Assembly (NCBI GenBank): GCA_002503285.1
Contig: DARI01000002.1
Location: 186,001 to 250,000, forward strand
Source: Euryarchaeota archaeon UBA557
Lineage (GTDB): Archaea; Thermoplasmatota; Poseidoniia; Poseidoniales; Thalassarchaeaceae
DNA length: 64,000 nucleotides
Direction of reading: 5' to 3'
Translations under genes and position numbers: made by a program
The notes under the pieces: generated by a model
Told to the model about the DNA's origin: nothing
Database searches by the model: none
The model's input: only the letters and a program-made list of their open reading frames with translations
Part shown: in pieces, positions 1-8,415 of the stretch
How the letters are laid out: each line of letters begins with the position of its first letter
How positions within the stretch are numbered: the first letter of the stretch is position 1

Positions 1-1
1 A

Positions 2-652
2 AACTCAGAACATGTTCCATTTATGATTTGGATAGAGCCAAAGGAATGGGTCGAACAAAGTACAGATAATACAGTCATAATGGAACTGCAGAATCTATTA
101 GACAGTATTGAACAAGAAATAATAGAATTTTGGCCAAGGAACAAAACAATCACTCCTGATGATGTCAGGAAGGATTCTGAAACACTCTCTCAGGCAATAA
201 TAGAAAATGGCTGGCCATTATTAGATGATTCAAGAGGTAAGGCGATGTTTATTCTTTTATCAAGTGGAGAATTAAGAGAGAGTTATCATGAAAAATTCTC
301 AGGACTAAATGAGGCAAGAATGTTCACAATGTCAGAAGTAGGTAGTTCGGAAGCAGCAATATTTTCAAATACAGATCCTGTAGGCAATAGTGATGAAATT
401 ATAGCATTGGTTAAAGAGGGTTTTATCGTCAGATCAAGAGCAGATAATGCAGAAAATGGAGAAGCAGATAATAATGATAGTAGTCGTCTAAACGCAGCAA
501 TCGCAGTCGGTGCACATTCTATTTCTACAGATTATCCAGCTAAGGTTCAAGGTATTGATTATTGGGTAGAAATACCTAATGGAAATCCAGTAGCTTGCAA
601 CCCTATATCAGCACCAATTGGATGTACATCTGAAAGAATAGAATCATTATGA
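2..652 (+). CDS. Ca2+-dependent phosphoinositide phospholipase C-like protein, 3' part
   Basis: The reading frame is open to the left edge of the window, so the 5' end lies outside; the first internal ATG is at 23 but codons before it (N-S-E-H-V-P-F) read in the same frame, so I treat the gene as partial. The C-terminal part carries the sequence GFIVRSRADN, an ISTDYP element and a final PVACNPISAPIGC segment, the pattern I associate with the Ca2+-dependent PI-PLC C1 family (TIM-barrel phosphodiesterase). Members hydrolyse phosphoinositides or related phosphodiesters and are usually secreted; the signal peptide would be upstream and cannot be checked. It converges with the ring-cleavage operon, whose last gene ends 8 bases after this stop. 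Family call fairly sure; substrate in an organism with archaeal ether lipids unknown. Confidence 0.7.
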   Translation, partial: NSEHVPFMIWIEPKEWVEQSTDNTVIMELQNLLDSIEQEIIEFWPRNKTITPDDVRKDSETLSQAIIENGWPLLDDSRGKAMFILLSSGELRESYHEKFSGLNEARMFTMSEVGSSEAAIFSNTDPVGNSDEIIALVKEGFIVRSRADNAENGEADNNDSSRLNAAIAVGAHSISTDYPAKVQGIDYWVEIPNGNPVACNPISAPIGCTSERIESL

Positions 653-660
653 AGGGGGAA

Positions 661-1131
661 TTAAATTTTAGCTATTACTTTCAACTCGACAGCAATTGGG
701 GTTGGCAGTGCTAAAACTGAACAAGTCGTACGTGAAGGCATTATTTTCGAAAAATATTCAGAATATATTTCATTGTATCCTTCAAAATCGCGTTCCATAT
801 CAATTAGCATTGAGTAAACATCAACAACTTTTGACAAATTTGAACCATATTCTTCCAAAATAATACTAATATTTTCGATAACTGACCTTGTTTGTTCACG
901 TATATCATATTCTAAAGAATTACCATCTTTATCTCTAATCGCACCTCCTATTATCTCATTAGTGAGAGGAGATCTTGGACCTATTCCGCTAACAAAAATT
1001 AGGTCTCCAGACTTGTAGAGGTGTGGATATGCTCCTACAGCAGATGGCCCTTTAGTGGCAATAAATGGGCCATCATCATGAAATAATTCTCCAATTATGC
1101 CTTTATCATCTGTTTGATTATTGTCGTTCAT
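661..1131 (-). CDS. RidA/YjgF-family deaminase, 2-aminomuconate deaminase-like
   Basis: A 156-residue RidA-family protein. The core from about residue 24 (ATKGPSAVGAYPH, then GDLIFVSGIGP) matches the family start, and the C-terminal MPSRTTCSVLALP followed by VELKVIA is the typical last helix and strand; the Arg in PSRTT is the usual carboxylate-binding position. It is longer than the usual 125-130 residues because of about 23 acidic N-terminal residues. The start codon overlaps the stop of the upstream alpha-subunit gene by 4 bases (ATGA), so translation is probably coupled. In bacterial 2-aminophenol operons a RidA homologue (AmnD) deaminates 2-aminomuconate. The same role is inferred here from context; a generic imine/enamine deaminase role is the alternative. 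Confidence 0.8.
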   Translation of the reverse strand: MNDNNQTDDKGIIGELFHDDGPFIATKGPSAVGAYPHLYKSGDLIFVSGIGPRSPLTNEIIGGAIRDKDGNSLEYDIREQTRSVIENISIILEEYGSNLSKVVDVYSMLIDMERDFEGYNEIYSEYFSKIMPSRTTCSVLALPTPIAVELKVIAKI

Positions 1132-2054
1132 AATGCGCCCTGCCCTAAGACGTTACGATCTCCTTGATAATATTCAACATCATCTTCATCAAATTCTTTA
1201 TCCCCTACAGAACCATCTGACGGCGTTAGTTGAATAATTGCTCCTCCGGAGCCGTGTAAGGCTTCGTAGGCGAGAATTTCTCCATCATAATTATTATGTT
1301 GGCCCATTGTTGCTGCCATCCACCATACTGGCTTATAGGCGGCTACTTTTTGTATTCTTATTTGGCCATGAATGTCCCTAGACAATTGACTAAGATCTTC
1401 TAGTCTACCGTCCTTGAAGAATTCCAGTATTTTCCTGTTCCACTCATCATCTTTAGGACTATGAATTCTATCTTCTGATGGATTGATATGTTCAGTAAAC
1501 ATTCTGTTTGAAAGGCTAGCAACCACTACTACTACTGCCTTTTTTCCCTGAGTTGAAAGGGCATCATTCGCAGCCTTTCCTAGAACTATAGTCTCTGATC
1601 TATTAGAATACATATTACTTGAAATTATACATGCTGGAATTTTATTATCTGGATTTAAAAGAGATAATGCGACTATTGAACCAGTATCTATAGGAAATCC
1701 ATCATAAGCCACTGTTCTTGAATGCAGGCCACGTTTCTTTGCGGCTTCCATGTATTCATTAGAGAAATCTGAATCGATTTTAAATTTGTAGGGCATACTA
1801 CCTAAAAAATGAAAATCATCATCAACATGGGTCCATTCCGGCTCCGGATGTGCCTGAATTTGATGACCGACTATACTTGGCCATGTAGTAGAATAAACTA
1901 ATATTATATCTGCACCACTTTCTTCAATCCGAGTTTTAAGAGTATCATATGCTGAACGTAAATTACCATATCCTTGATTTAATTCAGGAGCAAGTAGTGG
2001 TTGGGGGTGTGGCGGGCAGTAAATTCCAAATAATATGTTTGATTTAGTCGACAT
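1128..2054 (-). CDS. amnA: 2-aminophenol 1,6-dioxygenase alpha subunit-like (LigB superfamily, probably non-catalytic)
   Basis: A 308-residue protein of the extradiol ring-cleavage class III (LigB) superfamily. Segments ILVYSTTW, YDGFPIDTG, NPSEDRIHS and the late GSGGAII resemble the alpha subunit of 2-aminophenol 1,6-dioxygenase. Compared with its neighbour, the first metal-ligand site keeps a His (PPHPQP), but the second is Thr (STTW instead of TPHW) and the acidic third ligand appears to be absent. This matches the known situation in which the alpha subunit is structural and lacks the iron site. It lies 9 bases downstream of the beta-subunit gene and overlaps the RidA gene by 4 bases. The C-terminal 30 residues are acidic and look lineage specific. 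Substrate assignment is inference; subunit identity is well supported. Confidence 0.78.
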   Translation of the reverse strand: MSTKSNILFGIYCPPHPQPLLAPELNQGYGNLRSAYDTLKTRIEESGADIILVYSTTWPSIVGHQIQAHPEPEWTHVDDDFHFLGSMPYKFKIDSDFSNEYMEAAKKRGLHSRTVAYDGFPIDTGSIVALSLLNPDNKIPACIISSNMYSNRSETIVLGKAANDALSTQGKKAVVVVVASLSNRMFTEHINPSEDRIHSPKDDEWNRKILEFFKDGRLEDLSQLSRDIHGQIRIQKVAAYKPVWWMAATMGQHNNYDGEILAYEALHGSGGAIIQLTPSDGSVGDKEFDEDDVEYYQGDRNVLGQGAL

Positions 2055-2063
2055 TTTAAAACC

Positions 2064-2969
2064 TCAAAGAACTATTTCCCTGGTTTCTGAATTAGGATCC
2101 CATGCAACAATTGCATTTCCAGTCCCAATGACTGATTGGTACCCATAAATTTCGGCAGGATATTGTGGGAAATTCATAGCAGCCATCATCCAAGTAAGGC
2201 CACCCGCTTCTGTTTCTGCAATAGTCTGTTCAGTATATTCTGGCATGATATCAACAACTTCACGCATTTTTCCATCCCTCATCATGCCGACCATCTTCAT
2301 ATCCCAAACATATTGACTATGATTATAGATATGCTCCCTACTCATATCTTCAGGTAGCGGTGATTCGGTCACAAAATGCCTGTGAGATAGGCTATGACTA
2401 CTTACTAATACTACTTTTTTACCGCTCTCTTCGATTGCCTTTAGGCATGCTTCACCAAGCGCCGTTGCTTGTTCATTCATTACTTCTCCTGAATAGTAAT
2501 GAGCATTTCTATTACTACTTATTGTAACTATTGGCTTATCCCAATCTGGATTTAGCATATGACAACTAGTAATGGTACCATAATCTATCCTAAAATCCGG
2601 GTTACGCATCATTTTTGTAATTATTCCTGAATCAGAGGCTGATTTTTCCATAGCCTCTGCTAATTCGACATCGACAGTTAAATCATATTTATATCTAAAA
2701 ATATTAGGAAAAATTGGATCAACAGATAATGAGTTGAATTTAGGTAATCCTAAAAAATGAGTCCCAATATAAGTGGCCCAATGAGGGGTGAAAATAACCA
2801 TTACATCATAATCAATATTTTTTAATTTTCTTGCTAGCTTGTTGTAGCCCCATCTCAGAGTCTCCCAACCTCCCTCTGAAAATGGTTCATTTTGTTCTGG
2901 ATTTTCTGCATATACCAGATGAGGAGGGTGCGGTGCTAAACATCCAAGAACTATTCGGCCTTTCTCCAT
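2064..2969 (-). CDS. amnB: 2-aminophenol 1,6-dioxygenase beta subunit-like, catalytic Fe(II) extradiol dioxygenase
   Basis: A 301-residue LigB-superfamily protein and first gene of the operon. It starts with GCLAPHPPHLVYAENP and ends with VIGTGNAIVAW, close to bacterial AmnB as I remember it. By inspection His14, His63 (TPHW) and Glu252 (IAETEAGG) occupy the positions of the 2-His-1-Glu Fe(II) triad of LigB/AmnB enzymes, so this should be the active subunit. The family opens the ring of 2-aminophenol between C1 and C6 to 2-aminomuconic semialdehyde; 3-hydroxyanthranilate or another o-aminophenol is equally possible. The protein lacks a signal peptide and should be cytosolic. A TATA-like stretch lies about 25 bases ahead of the ATG, consistent with a leaderless mRNA. 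Family and pairing sure, substrate not. Confidence 0.82.
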   Translation of the reverse strand: MEKGRIVLGCLAPHPPHLVYAENPEQNEPFSEGGWETLRWGYNKLARKLKNIDYDVMVIFTPHWATYIGTHFLGLPKFNSLSVDPIFPNIFRYKYDLTVDVELAEAMEKSASDSGIITKMMRNPDFRIDYGTITSCHMLNPDWDKPIVTISSNRNAHYYSGEVMNEQATALGEACLKAIEESGKKVVLVSSHSLSHRHFVTESPLPEDMSREHIYNHSQYVWDMKMVGMMRDGKMREVVDIMPEYTEQTIAETEAGGLTWMMAAMNFPQYPAEIYGYQSVIGTGNAIVAWDPNSETREIVL

Positions 2970-3053
2970 ACGCGGATGTTACAACCTACGTATATGAATT
3001 AATCGGCAGATGAGTTTCATAGTATTCATTGACTAGAAGCCTTTCCTAAGAAC

Positions 3054-3467
3054 ATGAAGTGGGAGCGAGCACCATTGGGAATAATCATTTTACCCTTTAT
3101 TATAGGATTCATTATTTCATGTATTTCAGGATATTTTGATCCCACTACAGTAAGTATTCAATTAGTAACTTTGATAATATTGTCCTTAACATTATATTTT
3201 TTTCCCATTAAGGTAGAAAATTATAATCAATTAGTAGCAGGAAGTGTTGTATCAGTGATAATAGGAATTTTTCCGACTTTGATTTTTTTCCCATGGTGCA
3301 TAATAGTATGGATGTTTTGGTTTTCTCAAAATTTGTATGTTTGGAATTATAATATGCCACCTTTTAGAATTGGCGTTTGGATAGGAATGGGTGCATCGAG
3401 CGGCGTATTTTTTGGTGCGTTTTTCTCTTGGTACTTGTTGTCTAATTTTTATGCCTATTTTGATTAA
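3054..3467 (+). CDS. Small multispanning membrane protein, unknown
   Basis: A 137-residue, very hydrophobic protein with about four predicted membrane helices: residues 9-27, 33-51, 62-88 and 103-130. I recognise no family. Between helices 3 and 4 there is an aromatic loop (FWFSQNLYVWNYN). It is divergent from the ring-cleavage operon across an 84-base gap and its 3' end overlaps the end of the convergent PAP2 gene by 26 bases. Hydrophobicity and a clean frame support coding; function unknown. Confidence 0.6.
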   Translation: MKWERAPLGIIILPFIIGFIISCISGYFDPTTVSIQLVTLIILSLTLYFFPIKVENYNQLVAGSVVSVIIGIFPTLIFFPWCIIVWMFWFSQNLYVWNYNMPPFRIGVWIGMGASSGVFFGAFFSWYLLSNFYAYFD

Positions 3468-4857
3468 TAGAACCAATGACATATCCAATAATGTAAAAGG
3501 ATGGAATGGAAGATAATATTGCAGATAATAATAATTCATCATCGATATATTCAGATATTATCCTGACTTCTCCAAATTTTGTATTATTTGAGCAATCAAC
3601 GCAATCCTCAATTGGCAATCTAATCAATATGAGATAAACATCAAATAAATCATTAGCAGGTACTTCTGTATTAATTGTTTTATTGGCATTTAATACCATC
3701 AAATCTCCATATTCTACAAATTTATCCCATTCAAAGGAGCCCTTGTCGGCATAATTTTCAACTTCACTTAATTTAATTAAAAGTATTTCTAGATTATTTT
3801 CTCCAACATTAATAATTTCTACGGCGACGGGATATGATAAACTATGGACTTCAATAGTTTCAAGATTGATATCACCGTATCCTACCCTAAAATTAGGATT
3901 ATCGTCATTAGTTCCGGGTCCATCGATTATGCCGAAAATTATCGAATTTAGGCATAATATAATTGTAATGACAGCGGTAGTTAATTGACGTTTGTTTGGA
4001 ATTAAGACATGGACGCCATCACTGATTACTGATCTTAATAATGGCTGGAAAATATGTACAAAATATGATGTGAAAAATGCGATTAGTATACCTGGTAAGA
4101 TATCTATTACCCAATGTATCCCCAAATATTGTATTGAAAATAAATATATTCCTACATTTATTATCACAAAAATATCAAATTCTCTATGACGCCAATTTTT
4201 AATTTCAATTTTTCTTTCTTTACAATGCAGCCTATTGATGATCAATAAACTGATAGGTAACCCAATATGTAGACTAGGTATTGCATTGTCCATTGGATCA
4301 TTAGAAGTAAAGAATGAAAGAGTGAATGAATCATGATACAGCAACGCATCCATTCCTTCTAGGTAACTAGAAGTAACTTCAACATTAAAGAAAAGATACA
4401 AAGGGACGCTTAATAAATAAATAACAAAATAATTTAATGCTGCTTTATCTGCCATTTCATGATCACGACTTAAAATATAATATATTGGTGAAAACCATAT
4501 CATAAATAAATACATAAATAAATAATGTACTGATAATAAATTAGTTAAAATATCGTTAAGGAAGAAATCTTGTACATTACTAGTCCAATCACCTTCAATA
4601 GAATATATCCAATGAGTAAATCCTCCGACTCTGGACTTAATTGGCTCATTATGGTGATCTATGAATACCTTGAATGCAAACATTATTGCATACAGGCTAA
4701 TATGCCACCAATACCTATGTTTCTTTATTTCGGATAAAATTTCATTTAATTTTACTCTTTTTTCAGGTTCATCTCTTGTTAAGAAAAAATGTATCGGAAG
4801 AGTTAGGATTATCAGACTAATCATAGAAAGCTCATAAGGCCCAAATAACCAATCCAT
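3442..4857 (-). CDS. PAP2-superfamily integral membrane phosphatase/transferase with C-terminal extracytoplasmic domain
   Basis: A 471-residue polytopic protein. Residues 1-300 hold about seven membrane helices with PAP2-type motifs: IPSLHIG (second motif, with the catalytic His) and YLGIHWVIDILPG (third motif, His and Asp). The arrangement resembles the PAP2_3 group that includes inositol-phosphorylceramide-synthase-like enzymes, which move or remove phospho-head groups on lipids at the outer face. After a further helix near 300, roughly 130 residues form a soluble, beta-rich, probably extracytoplasmic domain (330-440), followed by a last membrane helix. That C-terminal module is not part of standard PAP2 proteins. 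Substrate unknown; candidate roles are isoprenoid-diphosphate recycling or archaeal polar-lipid head-group synthesis. Confidence 0.72.
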   Translation of the reverse strand: MDWLFGPYELSMISLIILTLPIHFFLTRDEPEKRVKLNEILSEIKKHRYWWHISLYAIMFAFKVFIDHHNEPIKSRVGGFTHWIYSIEGDWTSNVQDFFLNDILTNLLSVHYLFMYLFMIWFSPIYYILSRDHEMADKAALNYFVIYLLSVPLYLFFNVEVTSSYLEGMDALLYHDSFTLSFFTSNDPMDNAIPSLHIGLPISLLIINRLHCKERKIEIKNWRHREFDIFVIINVGIYLFSIQYLGIHWVIDILPGILIAFFTSYFVHIFQPLLRSVISDGVHVLIPNKRQLTTAVITIILCLNSIIFGIIDGPGTNDDNPNFRVGYGDINLETIEVHSLSYPVAVEIINVGENNLEILLIKLSEVENYADKGSFEWDKFVEYGDLMVLNANKTINTEVPANDLFDVYLILIRLPIEDCVDCSNNTKFGEVRIISEYIDDELLLSAILSSIPSFYIIGYVIGSINQNRHKN

Positions 4858-5046
4858 GCTTTACTCCACTGTGACAATGGTCATGAATAATGCGGAAGAT
4901 AAATGACACTAATGTGCATAATACCTAGTTTAAATTCTGATACCAGAATAATTTTTTTCTCGTTTTTTCGAATTTGGAATAATTTTTCAAGAAATACTAT
5001 AATAAAATAAAAAAATTTGAAATATAATTAATATTTAGAGTTAAAA

Positions 5047-5054
5047 GAGGAGGT
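5047..5054 (+). promoter_or_regulatory. Strong Shine-Dalgarno site before the SMUG-type gene
   Basis: GAGGAGGT sits 5 bases before the ATG at 5060. It is one of the clearest ribosome-binding sites in the window and decides that start over the out-of-frame ATG at 5055. Upstream bases 4960-5040 are extremely AT-rich and probably hold the TATA element. Confidence 0.7.
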
Positions 5055-5059
5055 ATGGG

Positions 5060-5809
5060 ATGAACAATATGGCAGTTAAATTACTTATAAAATCAGCAAT
5101 TAGGCTAAAAGAGGATGTAGAAAAATTTGCAGATAAAATGATCCTTGAACGTTCAGTAGAGGCCATATATAATCCATTATCTTACGCTTGGAATCCACAT
5201 AAAGCATTCATAGAATTAGGAGGAGGCGGAGGTGCTAAAACACTTCTTCTTGGCATGAATCCTGGGCCGCACGGAATGGGACAGATGGGAATTCCATTTG
5301 CTGCCACCAGCATAGTAAGAGACTTACTAGAGATTAAAGATTTAGAAGTATATCAGCCCAAAAATATACATCCAAAAAGGTTGATTGGAGGATTGAATTG
5401 GCATAAAGAAGAAATTTCAGGAACTAGGTTATGGAATTTATTATCAAATTTTTATGGAAATAAGGATGAAATTTTTGCTAACGTTTATGTCTTAAATCAT
5501 TGCCCTCTTATGTTTTTTAATGGGCCCAACGCTACAAATATCACCCCGGATAAAATTTCAGGAAGTACTGTAAAAAAACTCATTGAAAGATGTGATCAAC
5601 ACCTAAGAGAAGTCATTGAAATAATGGATATTGAAGAAGTTGTTGGCATTGGTAAGTATTCTGAAAGAAGGGCCAAAATTGCTTTAGAAGGATTAGGCAT
5701 CAATATCAAAAGTTGTTGGCATCCATCTCCTGCTTCTCCACTTGCCAATAAAAATAAAGGAGTTGATTGGCGAAAAAATATTATTTCCGTTTTGCCATCT
5801 CCAAAGTAA
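5060..5809 (+). CDS. SMUG-type uracil-DNA glycosylase
   Basis: A 249-residue protein of the uracil-DNA glycosylase superfamily. The motif GMNPGPHGMGQMGIPF (about residues 66-81) matches motif 1 of the SMUG family, where the Asn positions the catalytic water. LNHCPLMFF gives the conserved Asn-containing strand, and WHPSPASPLANKN near residue 220 is the HPSP form of the C-terminal DNA-intercalation loop. SMUG enzymes remove uracil and oxidised pyrimidines from DNA to start base excision repair. The gene has its own Shine-Dalgarno site and stands alone between convergent and co-directional neighbours. SMUG homologues are best known from animals and some bacteria. Family call is strong. Confidence 0.85.
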   Translation: MNNMAVKLLIKSAIRLKEDVEKFADKMILERSVEAIYNPLSYAWNPHKAFIELGGGGGAKTLLLGMNPGPHGMGQMGIPFAATSIVRDLLEIKDLEVYQPKNIHPKRLIGGLNWHKEEISGTRLWNLLSNFYGNKDEIFANVYVLNHCPLMFFNGPNATNITPDKISGSTVKKLIERCDQHLREVIEIMDIEEVVGIGKYSERRAKIALEGLGINIKSCWHPSPASPLANKNKGVDWRKNIISVLPSPK

Positions 5810-5891
5810 CCTAATAATCAAGTGTAATTAAGTATATCAGATATATTTAGGTACACCAATATTTATGTTCATATGAGTTTACGATAGCATC

Positions 5892-7673
5892 ATGTCGGCA
5901 ATGACTACACCAGAATATTTGATTTCAAATGCGAATAATCATGCAAAAGAAAAGGCGATATCTACTAAGAATAAAAATGGAGAATGGGTTCATGTCAATT
6001 GGGCAGAATTTCATGATCAAACTGCATCTGTAGCTAAATCCCTAATTGCACTAGGTTTTGAAGAAGGAGATAAATTAAGTATTTATTCATATAATAGGAT
6101 TGAATGGTATAATTCATATCATGCTGCAAATATGTGTAATGGAGCAGCAGTTGGCGTCTATCATACTTGTTCTCCCGATGAAGTTGAATGGGTCGTTGGC
6201 AATTCAGATTCCAAGATAATTTTCGTTGGAGATAATCCAATGGATGGAGGTAACACAGAGAAAATGTGTTCACATAGATTGCACAAGATATTAGATTCCT
6301 TGGATAAATTAGAAACAGCCGTAGTAATGGATGGAGTAGAAATGCCAGAACACTCAAAATGCATGTCATGGACAAATTTTCTAAAAATGGGTGAGAATAT
6401 TGATTATTCAGAAATAAAAAAAAGAGTGAATAATATTAAACCTGAAGACACTTTTTCATTAATATATACATCTGGCACCACAGGCAATCCAAAGGGAGTC
6501 GAATTGAGTCATGATAATATTGATTTTGAACTTGCAGAAGTTTGGAAATTACAAAATTTTGAAAGAGGATGGGGTTATGTTTCATGGTTGCCCTGTGCGC
6601 ATGTTTTTGGTCAATTAGTTGATTGTCATGCACACATAAGATGGGGACTTCACATGACAGTCGTAGATGCTCCTTTGAATGTGATTGATTATGCAAAAGA
6701 AGTACAGCCACATTTATTCATAGGAGTGCCAAGAATATATGAAAAAGTTTATGGAAATCTAGTTGCAAAACTTGGAACAAAATTGAAGTTATTGAAAATA
6801 CCAATAATTGGAGGCATCATAAAGAAGAAAGCAAAGGAAGCTATTGGGATGTCAAATTGCGTATATTCAATAACAGGTGCTGCACCAATCAATCCAGATA
6901 TTCTCAAACTATTCCACATGCTTGACATACCTCTATATGAAGGATATGGGATGACTGAGACTACAGCAGGTGCAACTTTAGGTTTTAAGAATAATCATAA
7001 ATTTGGAACTGTAGGTAAACCATTTAGTGGAACTGAATTAATGATTTCGGACTCTGGAGAAATTCTTTTCAGAGGTAGGCATGTAATGAAAGGGTATTAT
7101 AAAAATCCTGAGGCCACTGCTGCGACCATTGATTCAAATGGATGGTTGCATTCAGGAGATAAGGGAGAAATAGATAGTGATGGATACGTCAAAATTACAG
7201 GCCGGATTAAAGAATTGTACGTAAGTTCCGGAGGGAAAAATATAGCCCCACTAGTTATTGAAGAGACTATGAAATCAATACCATTGGTTTCACAATGCAT
7301 GCTCATTGGAGATGGAAGAAAGTATTGTAGTGCTTTATTTACATTGGATGTTGGTGCAATATTAAGGGATAAGCACGGCATGGATCCTGCAAAAATACCT
7401 AAAAATCCTATTGACCAAATATCATCATTAGAAAGCTTTGGGAAATCACTCTCGGAATACACAAATAGTAAAGAAATTCATGATGAATTAATGGAACTTG
7501 TTACTGAATTGAATGGCCAATTTAGTAATCCTGAACAAATAAAGAAATTTAAAATTCTACCAAGAGATTTGAATGTAGATTCAGGTGAATTAACACCAAC
7601 TCTTAAGATCAGAAGAATTCAAATTAGAGAAAATTGGGCATCGGAAATTGAAGAAATGTATCTTGATGCTTGA
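5892..7673 (+). CDS. Long-chain acyl-CoA synthetase (AMP-forming)
   Basis: A 593-residue member of the ANL adenylating superfamily. It has the phosphate-binding P-loop YTSGTTGNPKGVELSH (about 193-208), the YGMTET motif near 353, SGDKGEID with the ribose-binding Asp near 420, and GRIKELYVSSGGKNIAP around 438-454. Size and the split of hallmark sequences resemble the long-chain and bubblegum (ACSBG) group. It activates fatty acids with ATP and CoA in the cytosol. Shared direction with the LysE-type gene 9 bases downstream suggests cotranscription, and IcmF and acyl-CoA dehydrogenase lie nearby, indicating acyl-CoA catabolism or membrane acyl recycling. Chain-length preference cannot be read from the sequence. 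Confidence 0.9.
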   Translation: MSAMTTPEYLISNANNHAKEKAISTKNKNGEWVHVNWAEFHDQTASVAKSLIALGFEEGDKLSIYSYNRIEWYNSYHAANMCNGAAVGVYHTCSPDEVEWVVGNSDSKIIFVGDNPMDGGNTEKMCSHRLHKILDSLDKLETAVVMDGVEMPEHSKCMSWTNFLKMGENIDYSEIKKRVNNIKPEDTFSLIYTSGTTGNPKGVELSHDNIDFELAEVWKLQNFERGWGYVSWLPCAHVFGQLVDCHAHIRWGLHMTVVDAPLNVIDYAKEVQPHLFIGVPRIYEKVYGNLVAKLGTKLKLLKIPIIGGIIKKKAKEAIGMSNCVYSITGAAPINPDILKLFHMLDIPLYEGYGMTETTAGATLGFKNNHKFGTVGKPFSGTELMISDSGEILFRGRHVMKGYYKNPEATAATIDSNGWLHSGDKGEIDSDGYVKITGRIKELYVSSGGKNIAPLVIEETMKSIPLVSQCMLIGDGRKYCSALFTLDVGAILRDKHGMDPAKIPKNPIDQISSLESFGKSLSEYTNSKEIHDELMELVTELNGQFSNPEQIKKFKILPRDLNVDSGELTPTLKIRRIQIRENWASEIEEMYLDA

Positions 7674-7682
7674 GGAAATACT

Positions 7683-8306
7683 GTGTCTCCAGAGCAGTGG
7701 ATTGGTTTGGCGCTAGTTTTTAGCCTAGGTGCGATGAGTCCTGGACCATCTTTAGCAGTAGTAATTCGAAATACATTGGCAGGAGGTAGGCAACAGGGAA
7801 TCTCTACTGGAATAGGGCATGGACTAGGATTTGGAGTATATGCGTTCTTGGCAGCGGCAGGAATTGCGACTTTATTATCACTGCATGATTCGACTGAATT
7901 GATACTCAAAATTGGAGGAGTGACGATATTATTATGGCTCGGCATAATTTTTGTAAATAATGCAAGGAAAGGTCCTTCTGAAAATGAAGAAGAAAGTAAA
8001 CATGAAACACAAAATCGTCAAGGTTTTACACAAGGATTTTTAATTGCATTATTGAATCCTAAAATCTTGGCTTGGATGTTGGCACTTTACACTCCATTTA
8101 TTGAAACGGATACTGAAATATGGACTCTTTTGGGAATGGGTTTGCTTGGCATGGGCATTGATGGTACTTGGTATGTAACTGTTGCAACTGTACTAACTAC
8201 GGGAAATAGAGTTGATAAATTAAGGTCGATTTCACACATTATTGATGGTGCCATGGGCCTCCTTATGTTTATTTTTGCCGGTCTTTTGATAACTGGCATA
8301 TTATGA
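7683..8306 (+). CDS. LysE/RhtB-family amino acid exporter
   Basis: A 207-residue inner-membrane protein with about six hydrophobic segments. The N-terminus SLGAMSPGPSLAVVIRNTL is the signature region of the LysE/RhtB family, and LIALLNPKILAW matches the second conserved NPK element. Family members export amino acids or related compounds by proton exchange. The start is GTG at 7683, preceded by GAGG formed from the stop region of the acyl-CoA synthetase gene, so the two are probably translated from one mRNA. An exporter is useful when amino acids accumulate during peptide degradation; the actual substrate is unknown. Confidence 0.85.
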   Translation: MSPEQWIGLALVFSLGAMSPGPSLAVVIRNTLAGGRQQGISTGIGHGLGFGVYAFLAAAGIATLLSLHDSTELILKIGGVTILLWLGIIFVNNARKGPSENEEESKHETQNRQGFTQGFLIALLNPKILAWMLALYTPFIETDTEIWTLLGMGLLGMGIDGTWYVTVATVLTTGNRVDKLRSISHIIDGAMGLLMFIFAGLLITGIL

Positions 8307-8415
8307 AATATTAACACTGTATTGCCCATATTGGAACTAAAATATCTAATAATTTTTAACTCTATTAAGAAAAACTATACGACTAATTTTTGATGACCAA
8401 TGCTCTCGGGTACAT

